Position numbers and translations under genes: made by a program
Shown: piece after piece, positions 1 through 7,169 of the stretch
Position numbering within the stretch: position 1 is the stretch's first letter
Layout: every line of letters begins with the position of its first letter
DNA from: Proteiniphilum sp. UBA4977
GTDB lineage: Bacteria; Bacteroidota; Bacteroidia; Bacteroidales; Dysgonomonadaceae
Reading direction: 5' to 3'
Length of the DNA stretch: 12,559 nt
Assembly: GCA_002398565.1 (NCBI GenBank)
Contig: DGZP01000119.1
Location: 61,159 to 73,717, forward strand
The notes under the pieces: model-generated
Told to the model about the DNA's origin: nothing
The model's input: only the letters and a program-made list of their open reading frames with translations
The model's database searches: none

Positions 1-453
1 TGCTACTGCGGGGGTTAATTTTCCTTTTCCCTTCAGGGAGATACTCATCGTAGCGTTCTGTCCGTCAGCCGAGTTGAGGGTTACTCCGGTAATTGTAGCC
101 TTGCCCTTGTAGCCTCCGGCCGTTGGGGGAAGCCATCCGCCTACCGGCATCTCACCGTTCGTGATGTTCGAAGGGATGGCCAGATACACGTCGATAGGTT
201 CCGCCGCCATCCATGCGGCCACCAGCTTGCCGTGAGGATCCTCGACACCTATGCCTCCAACGAAGTGTTCACTCGTTGCATTCCACAGTAATTTTGTAAC
301 CTCCGAATCGTCCCAGAGCCCGGAGTCCTTGTTGCTCGTCCCCTGCGTTTCGGCTTGCAGGTCGAGGGCGTGGTTCGTCGCATACGCAACAGTCTCCAGC
401 CCGGCGCCGCCGAGGTCGAAGAACAACATGATGTCTTTACCGTTAATAATCAT
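1..453 (-). CDS. Phage major tail (tail tube) protein, 3' end cut by window edge
   Basis: This gene starts at the ATG at 453 and is open to the left edge, giving 151 visible residues beginning MIINGKDIMLFFD. The start with a short beta-strand-rich N-terminus, followed by a segment on the tag NHALDLQAETQ and the glycine-rich stretch GGYKGKATITGVTLNSADG, resembles the TP901-1-type major tail protein family, which polymerises into the tube that carries DNA from the capsid. The call rests equally on gene order: it lies 7 nt downstream of a DUF3168 tail terminator gene, the usual place for the tube protein in siphophages. The leader is A/T-rich with no Shine-Dalgarno. The C-terminus, including any Ig-like domain, is outside the window. 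An alternative is another tail-tube-like structural protein, but a non-tail role is unlikely. Confidence 0.8.
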   Translation of the reverse strand, partial: MIINGKDIMLFFDLGGAGLETVAYATNHALDLQAETQGTSNKDSGLWDDSEVTKLLWNATSEHFVGGIGVEDPHGKLVAAWMAAEPIDVYLAIPSNITNGEMPVGGWLPPTAGGYKGKATITGVTLNSADGQNATMSISLKGKGKLTPAVA

Positions 454-460
454 AGTTTTA

Positions 461-853
461 TCAGTTTAATACGTTTATAAGAATTTCAAATGTAAGTTGC
501 TGCACAAAGTAATTTTCGTCCGCGTCCTCGAGACTGTCCGACAGCCTGATATCGTCAATGTTCACCCCCGCGATCAATCCTCTTTTGCGCTCCACCGCGT
601 TAATCACCGCCGTGTATATCTGCGTTGTCTTGCTGTAGCTCTCGCTTACGATCAGCACGTCAACAAAGATGGAGTCCTTCCCCCTGCTGTCCTTTTGATA
701 CGAAGGGAGAAGTCCTGTCCTGCGGTAGACGATGAAAGGCCCCGGTACGTCCGCCTGCACTACTACCGGGAAGATCTTGTCTTCCACCAGCCCGGTCACC
801 GCCTCACTGGCAAGCAACAGGGTGCTTATAGCCGCTCCTGCCCGTTCCGTCAT
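461..853 (-). CDS. DUF3168 / gp17-like tail completion (tail terminator) protein
   Basis: The 130-residue protein matches the DUF3168 pattern: an N-terminal helix (TERAGAAISTLLLAS), then a first strand with KIFPVVVQAD, PGPFIVYRRTG, a central VDVLIVSESYSKTTQIY helix, and a final strand FEILINVL. Members such as SPP1 gp17 form the ring ending the tail tube and docking it to the head. The ATG overlaps the stop of the gp10-like gene as ATGA (850-853), implying coupled translation. It is followed after 7 nt by the tail tube gene. Length is normal for the family (about 110-140 residues). The family call is from visible pattern and position, without a profile search. Confidence 0.85.
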   Translation of the reverse strand: MTERAGAAISTLLLASEAVTGLVEDKIFPVVVQADVPGPFIVYRRTGLLPSYQKDSRGKDSIFVDVLIVSESYSKTTQIYTAVINAVERKRGLIAGVNIDDIRLSDSLEDADENYFVQQLTFEILINVLN

Positions 854-1368
854 TTGTATTTAGCGTTAATCCGTGTAACATGTTTCGAAAAAATCTGATC
901 CATCGAGCCAAAAACCTGTCTCTCCGACATCTCCTTCCCCTTTACGAAGAACTTCGAGGCGTCGATCCGGCCACGGAATCCACCTTTTCCCGCTCTGATC
1001 TTATAGACCCTTGCACCCTTCCAGTACTTTCCCGTTACCCTATGCCCTTTCGTGGTCCTGTCTTTCGTGCCTAATTCAAAAAATTTAAGCCGGAAGTCGC
1101 CCATTATGTGAACCTTTGCTTCTTTTGCGTTTTTTGCGACCTTGTATCTCACACCGGATTCCATCGTTTTGCCGGTTGTCCTGCCCTTACTTCCCGAGCG
1201 TAGGGTTCCCCTTTTCGTCCTCACTCCACGGAGCTGTTTTCTCGTTTCACGTACCAAAATCCGTGAGGCTTCGCCCAGCCCGCTGCGAAATACAAGCCTG
1301 CGGTGCTTCTCGTCGAATTCGGAGAACATCGCCAGTACCTTCGTTGCGTCAACCTGTACGTTACTCAT
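850..1368 (-). CDS. HK97 gp10-like head-tail joint / tail protein
   Basis: A 172-residue basic protein. The N-terminal half has the helical segment EASRILVRETRKQLRGV, followed by a basic loop (residues about 50-70, many K, R, T, G) and strands around VRYKVAKNAKEAKVHIMGD and FFELGTKDRTTKGHR. The pattern 'helix, TGxLxxS-like loop, FxExGT' is that of the HK97-gp10 family, whose members sit between head closure and tail terminator genes and help complete the tail. It overlaps the head-closure gene by 8 nt (1361-1368) and the downstream DUF3168 gene by 4 nt, so it is within a tightly coupled operon. The residues ELGT around position 97 are the best family signature. The exact structural position in the virion is not settled for the family. 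Confidence 0.85.
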   Translation of the reverse strand: MSNVQVDATKVLAMFSEFDEKHRRLVFRSGLGEASRILVRETRKQLRGVRTKRGTLRSGSKGRTTGKTMESGVRYKVAKNAKEAKVHIMGDFRLKFFELGTKDRTTKGHRVTGKYWKGARVYKIRAGKGGFRGRIDASKFFVKGKEMSERQVFGSMDQIFSKHVTRINAKYK

Positions 1369-1681
1369 TGATTTTTCGTGTTTTAAGCGTTATTAACTGC
1401 TTGTCGGGGTTCGGTAGCACCGCTTCGATCTTATACTTGCCGCCGGCGAATAACACCCGCATCGTATCGTTTACATCGTGATACTGCCGGATGAAGAAGT
1501 CGATCCGGTACTCCGTGAATGCCTCCCGGTTCTCCAACAGTGCGACGCCATCCTTGTACGTAGCGTCCGCGTTTGTAGTAATCACGGTAGTCCAGGCCTT
1601 CACCCGTTCGCCGAATTCGTTTCTGACTTCGGTGTACGCCTGAATTTCAATCCTGTGTTTCCGTAATCCTCCCGCTCTCAT
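1361..1681 (-). CDS. Phage head closure protein (HK97 gp7 / SPP1 gp16-like, Phage_H_T_join)
   Basis: The 106-residue protein opens with LRKHRIEIQAYTEVRNEFGERVKAW, a close fit to the head-tail joining family start (hRi.iq......d.yGe....w). It continues with a beta-rich body (EYRIDFFIRQYHDVNDTMRVLFAGGKYKIEAVLP) and ends ITLKTRKIN, where family members usually have LxLxCxxx. It should form the ring that closes the head after packaging, between the gp6-like connector and the tail terminator. The start ATG overlaps the upstream connector stop as ATGA (1678-1681). Size and gene position agree with the family, so confidence is high. Confidence 0.88.
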   Translation of the reverse strand: MRAGGLRKHRIEIQAYTEVRNEFGERVKAWTTVITTNADATYKDGVALLENREAFTEYRIDFFIRQYHDVNDTMRVLFAGGKYKIEAVLPNPDKQLITLKTRKINE

Positions 1682-1989
1682 CGTTCGTAATTTCTAAGCA
1701 GCGACATCAGTCTGTCCGACGCCTGCCGCATCCTTGCGGATTCGCTGTTCTGTATCTCGTCCTCCCTGTTCTTGTAGTAGGAACCGATAAGAAGGAGCAT
1801 CGCCCGCCTCAGCGGTCGGGGCAATGCCCCCTTCTCGGTCACTATCTCACTGATGGGCACGCATATCTCGCTCTCGACGATCTCCTCCACGTCGAGGATC
1901 AGATCCTCGATGTACTGGTCGTCGCCGGTGTAGGCAGCATCTACGACGAGATGTTCCTTAGCTTCCGATAGAGTGATATATGCGCCCAT
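1678..1989 (-). CDS. Head-tail connector protein (HK97 gp6-like)
   Basis: The 103-residue, largely helical protein starts YITLSEAKEHLVVDAAYTGDD, which is the hallmark of gp6/gp15-like connectors ('it l.eaK.hLRiD....DD..i..li..A...ie'). The second half, LPRPLRRAMLLLIGSYYKNREDE, matches the family's helix that ends in 'yenRe'. These proteins assemble as a dodecamer under the portal and form the first ring of the neck. It begins 13 nt after the capsid gene stop and is coupled to the head-closure gene by a 4-nt ATGA overlap. No unusual features were seen. Confidence 0.9.
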   Translation of the reverse strand: MGAYITLSEAKEHLVVDAAYTGDDQYIEDLILDVEEIVESEICVPISEIVTEKGALPRPLRRAMLLLIGSYYKNREDEIQNSESARMRQASDRLMSLLRNYER

Positions 1990-2002
1990 AGTTTTCAGGT
2001 CA

Positions 2003-3256
2003 TTAAGTTGTAGGAATGAAGCTTCCCAGGCTGAACGAGTACTTCGTGAAGGACTCGGTTCTGATCGCGCCCATATCCCAGTACGAATTCACGGTTAGCC
2101 GCACCATACCGGTCGTTGCAAGTGTATAGGGATCAACTGTTATGTCCATTCCACCCCACTGCCCAAGGAAGTAGTGCGCCCAGTTACCGAATACGATACC
2201 GTACTCGTCTTCAGTCACCGCCAATTCGGTCGGAATGTTGTTCGTGCGGAAAGCATTGTAACCATTCAGGTAGCCCTTACCACCATCCCCGATGATGAAT
2301 CCGCCCGCGCCGGAGGCGTCTTTCACCTTCACCTTGGCGGCTCCGACCAATGCCGGGTGCATGATATAGGCCAGATTGCCGAACTGCGCGTTCTTCAGGT
2401 CGGCAGCTGTTTCCATTGCCACTACGTTCGCCCAGGAGATATCCCCCATGGAAGTGTAAGTCTGGAACATGCCGTCAGGCACACCGTCGGCGTGAACCGC
2501 TTTTCCGAATGCCGTTTCTTCGATCTTCTGCGCGATAGCTTCGGCCAGCAGCTGGCGCACAAGCAACTCGACGGAGCGGTTCTCCTGCACGAGTAACTGC
2601 TTCGAGATATCCACGTAAGCTGTCAGACGTTTCGGTGTAAATGCCGTACCCTTCGAGATCGAAGGAGCTCCGTCCTTTGCAGCCACGTTCTCTCCCTCCC
2701 AAGTAACACTCGCGGCAGTGGTCTTCGGCCAGTAGAGGTTCCCCACCAGACCGGTCATTATTCGCGCGCCTGCCGAGGCGAGTACCAGGTTATTCCCGAG
2801 AGGAAGCAGCATCTCCATCTGATCCTCGTCGATCAGCACGCCAGTAGCGGCTTCGGTTCCGGCAGTGAGGGCAGCACGTACCTCGAAAGGCACGATCAGG
2901 TTTCCGGTCCCTTCCGCAGATACGGACCGATGAGCTTCAGCGGCCTCCGCTATCACGGCTGCCTCGGAATCTCTCTGCGCTACACCCTTCATCTGCGCCA
3001 CGATCGCACGCCTCAGGGAAAACTTCTCTTGCGTGGACGGGGTGTATGTCTTGCCTCGACCTCGATTTTCTTCCTCGTGCGCGAGGATGTCGGTACTTAA
3101 CTCGGCAATACGAACGTTAAGTTCGTTATGCTCTTTCATTTCTTCATCGTTCAGCGTGCGCTTTTCCGCCTTCGCCTTCTCGGTGATCTCTTTCGCGCGT
3201 TTAACGGCTTCTGCCTTGTCGGCGCGTAATTCGGCTAATGATTTTTCTTTTGCCAT
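2003..3256 (-). CDS. HK97-family major capsid protein with N-terminal delta domain
   Basis: The 417-residue protein has a charged helical N-terminal region (residues about 4-65, rich in K, E, A and L heptads, such as EKSLAELRADKAEAVKRAKE) like the HK97 delta/scaffold domain. It is followed by a linker and the fold core starting near LIVPFEV (120-126). Further family marks are VTWEGEN (184-190) and the segment PKRLTAYVDISKQLL (208-222), present in almost all Phage_capsid proteins. The delta region would be removed by the protease encoded 1 nt upstream. The exact cleavage site is not evident, but a place between residues 65 and 115 fits. The leader is A/T-only (AATTAAA before ATG). The protein forms the icosahedral shell. 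No lysine-asparagine crosslink was inferred. Confidence 0.96.
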   Translation of the reverse strand: MAKEKSLAELRADKAEAVKRAKEITEKAKAEKRTLNDEEMKEHNELNVRIAELSTDILAHEEENRGRGKTYTPSTQEKFSLRRAIVAQMKGVAQRDSEAAVIAEAAEAHRSVSAEGTGNLIVPFEVRAALTAGTEAATGVLIDEDQMEMLLPLGNNLVLASAGARIMTGLVGNLYWPKTTAASVTWEGENVAAKDGAPSISKGTAFTPKRLTAYVDISKQLLVQENRSVELLVRQLLAEAIAQKIEETAFGKAVHADGVPDGMFQTYTSMGDISWANVVAMETAADLKNAQFGNLAYIMHPALVGAAKVKVKDASGAGGFIIGDGGKGYLNGYNAFRTNNIPTELAVTEDEYGIVFGNWAHYFLGQWGGMDITVDPYTLATTGMVRLTVNSYWDMGAIRTESFTKYSFSLGSFIPTT

Positions 3257-3257
3257 T

Positions 3258-3839
3258 TTAATTCAAAAATTTATTTAGGTTAGTATAATACGCGTCCAGC
3301 TCTCGCTCGCGCTGTTCTCTCAGTTCCTGTTCCAGTTGTTCCTTCCCCCGCATGTACACGGTAGTTCTGGAATATGCGGCATCATACACAGGTGATACGT
3401 CGTACAACTCGTCTATTTTTTTTATGGTCCTCTTCCAGGTCTCTCCCTTCTTCTCCCAGACGTCTTCCGCGACTGTGAAGGCGAAGGAGGACTCCGTTAC
3501 CTCGCCTCGTTTCAGATATTCCAACAGCTCATCGCCAAGCGCCGTTCTGGGCGCGTCGAACCTGTATCGGAGTCCTTTCCCGTCGACGGTCAGCGACAAC
3601 GTGCCCGCCCCCTTCTTGCTTCTTGCCAGGATGCCCCTTCGCTCGTCGTGATTCAGAAGGGCGAATACGTTACTTCTTTCGATCACACCATCCAGCGCCC
3701 TCGGCTCGATGATCTCCTCGATGTCCAGGCCGTCCGAAGGCACGTTGAAAAGCAGGGCATATCCCTCGACCTTTCGGCTCTCTTCGTCGACGGTCACTTC
3801 CGCCGCTATGTTTCTGATTTCTTTCTTATTCTGTTCCAT
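3258..3839 (-). CDS. HK97-family prohead protease (peptidase S78/U35)
   Basis: The 193-residue serine protease shows VEGYALLFN (24-32), the histidine motif LLNHDERRG (61-69, H64), the beta segment TLSLTVDGKGLRYRFD, and the serine motif ESSFAF (116-121, candidate nucleophile S117 or S118). VSPVYDAAYSRTTV (148-161) is also typical of this family. It matures the prohead by cutting the capsid delta domain and itself. Its start overlaps the portal gene by 14 nt and it ends 1 nt before the capsid start, the canonical portal-protease-capsid order. The C-terminus is a charged helix (EQLEQELREQRERELD), perhaps for interaction with scaffold or release. Length is typical. Confidence 0.95.
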   Translation of the reverse strand: MEQNKKEIRNIAAEVTVDEESRKVEGYALLFNVPSDGLDIEEIIEPRALDGVIERSNVFALLNHDERRGILARSKKGAGTLSLTVDGKGLRYRFDAPRTALGDELLEYLKRGEVTESSFAFTVAEDVWEKKGETWKRTIKKIDELYDVSPVYDAAYSRTTVYMRGKEQLEQELREQRERELDAYYTNLNKFLN

Positions 3840-5052
3840 CGTTAGTTATGTTTGTGCCGTCCGGATTGCCGGCGGCGGCTTTTTTTAAGGGTTGCACATT
3901 CACCTGAACGAATGTTTCATCTCCTCCTTCTACCCGGGAGAGGTTAACCTCGCGGCGGATCTCGTTCGGCTTTGCGGCGCCTATCTGGAACATCGTGTTC
4001 CAGTACGAAGCCTGCGATGCCTTGTCGGTTCTTAGCAGTACGGAGGTATTGAATTCAGCGATCATGTTTTTCCGTTCGGCGCGGAGAAATACCTTTCTGT
4101 TGAACTCCGTCTCGAACTTGGTCAAAACCGGCAACAGCGTGTCGTTCAAAAACTCCAACTGTGTGGCCTCGATGGTTGCGTAGCTGGATTTAGTCAGGTC
4201 GAAAGCCTTCACTGGCGATACCGAGAAGAACCTGCATATGTCGATCACATTGAATTGCCTAGATTCGAGCAGTTGGGAGTCTTTCGGGGTCACCGAGATC
4301 GGTTGATATTTCTGATTGCCTTCCAGGATCACCACCCCATTAGGATTGCCCGTAACTGGATTCGTGCGCGACTCCCACTCCCTGTAATTCTGCGCCTTCT
4401 GTTCTTTCGTGAGTCTCGCGCCCTCAATGGTCAGCACTCCAGCCATGTTGGCGCCAGATTTGAAAAATCCGGAGGCGTGGGCCTCACTGTCCGAAGCGAT
4501 CTGCAATGTTTGTCTGGCATGAGTAAGCCTCGACACGCCGGTTATTCCATCATAACTGAAATCTGGAATGTGGATCATGTCCTGCGGGTCCACAAGCGCT
4601 GGCAGATCGTAATCGTCGAAGCCGGTAACCCGGTAACGCTTTCTCTTCTTCCCATCAATCTTCAGAAATTCAATGCTTACATGGTTTGACGGGATATATA
4701 TCAGCTGCTGCACCCGGTTGTTCTCCCTCTCTATGTATGCATAAGCATTCCCGCGGAGCAGCATTGACGCCGCCATGACCTTGAAAAACACGAAGCGGGT
4801 CATGTCCTCGTTAGGTTCGAGGTTCAGGATATCGAATATCTCCGTATCCCGCATCGGGGTCTTGAATCCATCCGCATCGATCCGGTATGTCTCGAGCGGA
4901 AGGACAGCGATCGAATCGGAAATCAGGTCAACGCAACGGTACACCGTGCTGAGCAGCATCGGCGTACTGGTGCTCTCCAACCACGACGGGTAAAACGACG
5001 CAGTCGGCAGCACCTCGCGAACTTCTTTCTTCTTTCTCCTGAAAATTCCCAT
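3826..5052 (-). CDS. HK97-family phage portal protein
   Basis: The 408-residue protein begins MGIFRRKKK, the frequent basic N-terminus of this family. It continues with LLSTVYRCVDLISDSIAVLP (33-52), MLLRGNAYAYIERE (97-110), LIYIPSNHVSIEF, DMIHIPDFSYDGITGVSRL (about 158-176), FFKSGANMAGVL (196-207), and FFSVSPVKAFDL...YATIEATQLEFLNDTLLPVL (275-310). These are standard for Phage_portal (PF04860). It forms the dodecameric ring through which DNA is packaged and ejected. Its ATG is preceded by a 36-bp repeat (5062-5097) and an intrinsic terminator (5111-5136), so it probably begins its own transcription unit. The terminase genes sit upstream of the glycosyltransferase insert instead of directly adjoining it. 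Confidence 0.95.
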   Translation of the reverse strand: MGIFRRKKKEVREVLPTASFYPSWLESTSTPMLLSTVYRCVDLISDSIAVLPLETYRIDADGFKTPMRDTEIFDILNLEPNEDMTRFVFFKVMAASMLLRGNAYAYIERENNRVQQLIYIPSNHVSIEFLKIDGKKRKRYRVTGFDDYDLPALVDPQDMIHIPDFSYDGITGVSRLTHARQTLQIASDSEAHASGFFKSGANMAGVLTIEGARLTKEQKAQNYREWESRTNPVTGNPNGVVILEGNQKYQPISVTPKDSQLLESRQFNVIDICRFFSVSPVKAFDLTKSSYATIEATQLEFLNDTLLPVLTKFETEFNRKVFLRAERKNMIAEFNTSVLLRTDKASQASYWNTMFQIGAAKPNEIRREVNLSRVEGGDETFVQVNVQPLKKAAAGNPDGTNITNDGTE

Positions 5053-5061
5053 CCAGTGGCC

Positions 5062-5097
5062 TTTTTATTACTAACCACAAAAAGCGATATCACTTTT
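5062..5097 (-). promoter_or_regulatory. 36-bp repeat copy A ahead of portal gene (candidate phage promoter or leader)
   Basis: On the minus strand this reads AAAAGTGATATCG followed by C, then TTTTTGTGG and TTAGTAATAAAAA. The same element, differing at one base, is at 9163-9198 ahead of the small terminase. This copy ends 9 nt before the portal ATG and begins 13 nt after the T-run of an intrinsic terminator. It contains the palindrome GATATC. Placement right after a terminator and right before a structural gene suggests a promoter with a short leader, but the canonical Bacteroides -33/-7 pair (TTTG and TAnnTTTG) is not matched. A role in translation is possible. Confidence 0.55.
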
Positions 5098-5110
5098 CGT
5101 GTCCGGGCAT

Positions 5111-5136
5111 AAAAAAAGCCTGCATCTTTGCAGGCC
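5111..5136 (-). terminator. Rho-independent terminator after the glycosyltransferase genes
   Basis: Read on the minus strand, a perfect 7-bp stem GCCTGCA / TGCAGGC with the loop AAGA is followed directly by seven T residues (the A-run 5111-5117 on the plus strand). The hairpin arms are 5118-5124 and 5129-5135. It lies 20 nt past the stop of the second glycosyltransferase gene and ahead of the portal gene, so it should end transcripts from the terminase-glycosyltransferase unit. It is the only clear intrinsic terminator in the window. Confidence 0.9.
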
Positions 5137-5156
5137 TTAATATAATTTAACAAAAT

Positions 5157-5693
5157 TTAAAATAAGTGTTGTATATATCTGCGCGGATCCGGGTGCCCTA
5201 ACCGGTAGTCGTGGAACACGTACACCCCCTGCATGACGCCGAGTCTACCCCCATCCATTCTTACTTTGTCCGTGAACTCGGAATCGAACCGGATGGAATT
5301 GTCGGAAAACCGGTACTTCTCCCATGTTTTCTTTTTGAAAACCATCAGGAACCCCGCAATATTGATGTCCGTCTCAACAACATCCGTGTACCTCTCCCGT
5401 TGCAATCTCTCCGCAATGGCCTTGTGATATAACACGTCGGTGTTGTCGCAGAAATCCCCCGGTCGCTGGTGATGAGATGCGATCCGGTTCGTCAGGCATC
5501 CATACACCTGGAACTCATCGTCGTGCTCCGCGATCACATCGGTGATCTGCTTCTTCGAATCGGGAAGCAGGAACAAGACGTCCGAATCCGTCACGCATAT
5601 CCAATCCTCGGGATCAGGCACCAGTGCACAATGGTCATTGTGCGACTTGCCGATGCGCTTCAACGGGTCGAATGGTGCGAAGTAGTAGATCAT
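5157..5693 (-). CDS. Short glycosyltransferase-like protein (GT-A fold, GT2-like)
   Basis: The start is placed at ATG 5693, giving 178 residues (MIYYFAPFDP...), because that ATG overlaps the upstream gene's stop as ATGA (5690-5693). A longer reading from 5708 is less likely. Visible marks are WICVTDSDVLFLLPD (31-45) with the DxD motif D36-x-D38 that binds metal and nucleotide-sugar in GT-A enzymes, GFLMVFKKKTWEKYRF (114-129), a common GT2 acceptor-site pattern, and VYVFHDYRLG (158-167), where H161 could ligate the metal. It probably transfers a sugar, but neither donor nor acceptor can be told from sequence. It is shorter than common GT2 domains (about 230-300), so it may act with the product of the upstream gene. 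It ends at a terminator and is not a standard HK97-module gene, so it looks like cargo. Confidence 0.72.
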   Translation of the reverse strand: MIYYFAPFDPLKRIGKSHNDHCALVPDPEDWICVTDSDVLFLLPDSKKQITDVIAEHDDEFQVYGCLTNRIASHHQRPGDFCDNTDVLYHKAIAERLQRERYTDVVETDINIAGFLMVFKKKTWEKYRFSDNSIRFDSEFTDKVRMDGGRLGVMQGVYVFHDYRLGHPDPRRYIQHLF

Positions 5694-7156
5694 TTGTGTT
5701 TGAACCATGCCACGTTGTTTGCTTTTTCATCCTTGAAAACCGTATTAACCTGGGTGCCGTGTACGACGCGCCCTTCGAAATGTTTCCTTACGATATAGTT
5801 GAACAGCCCCATGTCACCATCACCGCACCCTGGTCTATCATTGTAGAACTTGGCCTCCGCGACCGAATTAAAGTAGAACAGCAGGAATCTGCCTATGAAC
5901 TCGATCACCACGTCCACGCTTCCGCCACACAGCCCGGCATTAAGCAACACGTCGGTATTGTCCTTCATGAACTCCTGCAACTCCCTGTTCGGGTGATGTT
6001 TTAACATCCACTCGCAGCCTACTATCTGTGGCTCATCTCCAACATAGAGGATGCCGTCTTTCATCGAATTGAAAGGATTCCGCAACATGACCACGTCCGA
6101 TCCGTCCGTTATGAAGACCTTGTCGATATCGCTCCTGTGTTCAAGTAGGTACCGGTAATAGCTCACCCATCGCTGAAAGTAGATGTTCCGGACATGCGTT
6201 TCAACCTTCACGTACTCGACATTGCCTTCTCGAGAAGGCCCGAGTGAATCCGAAACTACAACTAGCTCCTGACCCTTCATCGAATCGATAAGGGCCTTAA
6301 GGATGTTCTTGTCCGCCGGCATCGGTGCATCGCGCTGCGGGTCGTCTATGCCTGAAAACAGACAGGTCAGGATGACGTTTTTCTTCTCCATGAACGGGAT
6401 GTACTCTCTCGAGTCCTTCCGCTCATCGTACAGTCGTGCATTTCTCTCGATCCATTTCCGCCTCTCGGCGCCAACAACGGTTGATCCCTCGTTGCTCGTG
6501 TGCTCGTCGCGCGAATAGATCAGATCATAACTGCCGGGAACGTCCATATACCTGAACGAAGTCAGCCCGGCATTATAGATCCTGTCGGACAGGGACGGGT
6601 GCTCGTATCCCCACAGGCCGAACACGGGATCCATGCCGCCTACCCTGTCGAGGCATATCCTCTTGTAGTAGCACATGCACCCGCGAACATGGGAGTAGGC
6701 TACGATAGAACTGTCCTGGTACAGAACCATCATGTCGTTAAGTTTTGCGGCCCCTTGTGCTTTGAATTCCGCGAAGATATAGTTCAGGTGAGGCTCCCGG
6801 CTCTCGACATAAGGCTTGTACCAGTCTGCGCACTTCGGATAGCAGTCGTCGTCGAACAGAAAAAAATGTTCGCACCCTGCCTTGTATAGCAGTTCGAAGC
6901 ACTTGTTCTTCGCCCTTGCGACACCTACATTCTGCTCATACCGGAAGGTAGCCTCCGGGCATGGACTCGTACTCGCATCATCCACAATCACCAGCACCGA
7001 GTTGGCCGGTGCAAATTTTCTTATCTCCGTGTAAGTCTTCCGGAATATCTCATGCCGGTTACGCGTCGTGATCGCAATACCGATCGGCGGGGAGCCGACA
7101 GCCGAGATCTCGTCCTTCAAGGCATCCAATTTTTGTTTAATCTGTTCTACATTCAT
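5690..7156 (-). CDS. Two-domain glycosyltransferase (GT2-like plus second GT-A-like domain)
   Basis: The ATG at 7156 gives 488 residues and starts 13 nt after the large terminase stop. A longer start at 7213 would overlap that gene by 44 nt and is disfavoured. Domain 1 (about 24-255) is GT2-like: IGIAITTRNRHEIFRKTY (25-42), VLVIVDDAST (54-63), NVGVARAKN (76-84), FLFDDDCYP (99-107, DxD at 102-104) and FGLWGYEHPSLSDRI (179-193, acidic E185 in the catalytic region). Domain 2 (about 258-488) begins KKNVILTCLFSGIDDPQRD and has VFITDGSDVVMLRNPF (347-362), LLNAGLCGGS (404-413) and GDGDMGLFNYIV (445-456), a pattern of GT-A enzymes with DxD and a distal acidic site, similar to nucleotide-diphospho-sugar transferases. 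The likely role is adding sugars to virion protein, host surface glycan or DNA, and the substrate is unknown. No signal peptide or membrane helix is seen, so it is presumably cytoplasmic. Confidence 0.8.
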   Translation of the reverse strand: MNVEQIKQKLDALKDEISAVGSPPIGIAITTRNRHEIFRKTYTEIRKFAPANSVLVIVDDASTSPCPEATFRYEQNVGVARAKNKCFELLYKAGCEHFFLFDDDCYPKCADWYKPYVESREPHLNYIFAEFKAQGAAKLNDMMVLYQDSSIVAYSHVRGCMCYYKRICLDRVGGMDPVFGLWGYEHPSLSDRIYNAGLTSFRYMDVPGSYDLIYSRDEHTSNEGSTVVGAERRKWIERNARLYDERKDSREYIPFMEKKNVILTCLFSGIDDPQRDAPMPADKNILKALIDSMKGQELVVVSDSLGPSREGNVEYVKVETHVRNIYFQRWVSYYRYLLEHRSDIDKVFITDGSDVVMLRNPFNSMKDGILYVGDEPQIVGCEWMLKHHPNRELQEFMKDNTDVLLNAGLCGGSVDVVIEFIGRFLLFYFNSVAEAKFYNDRPGCGDGDMGLFNYIVRKHFEGRVVHGTQVNTVFKDEKANNVAWFKHK

Positions 7157-7169
7157 GTGTTTTGTCGTT

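Noticed and set aside
251..469. Plus-strand 72-codon frame over the tail tube gene start
   Set aside because: It is antisense to a tail tube gene whose frame, gene order and start are consistent; it has no family pattern.
5053..5156. Bacteroides-type -33/-7 promoter
   Set aside because: No TAnnTTTG with TTTG 19-22 bases upstream is present on the minus strand here, in the HNH-terS gap or in the VapE-VRR-NUC gap.
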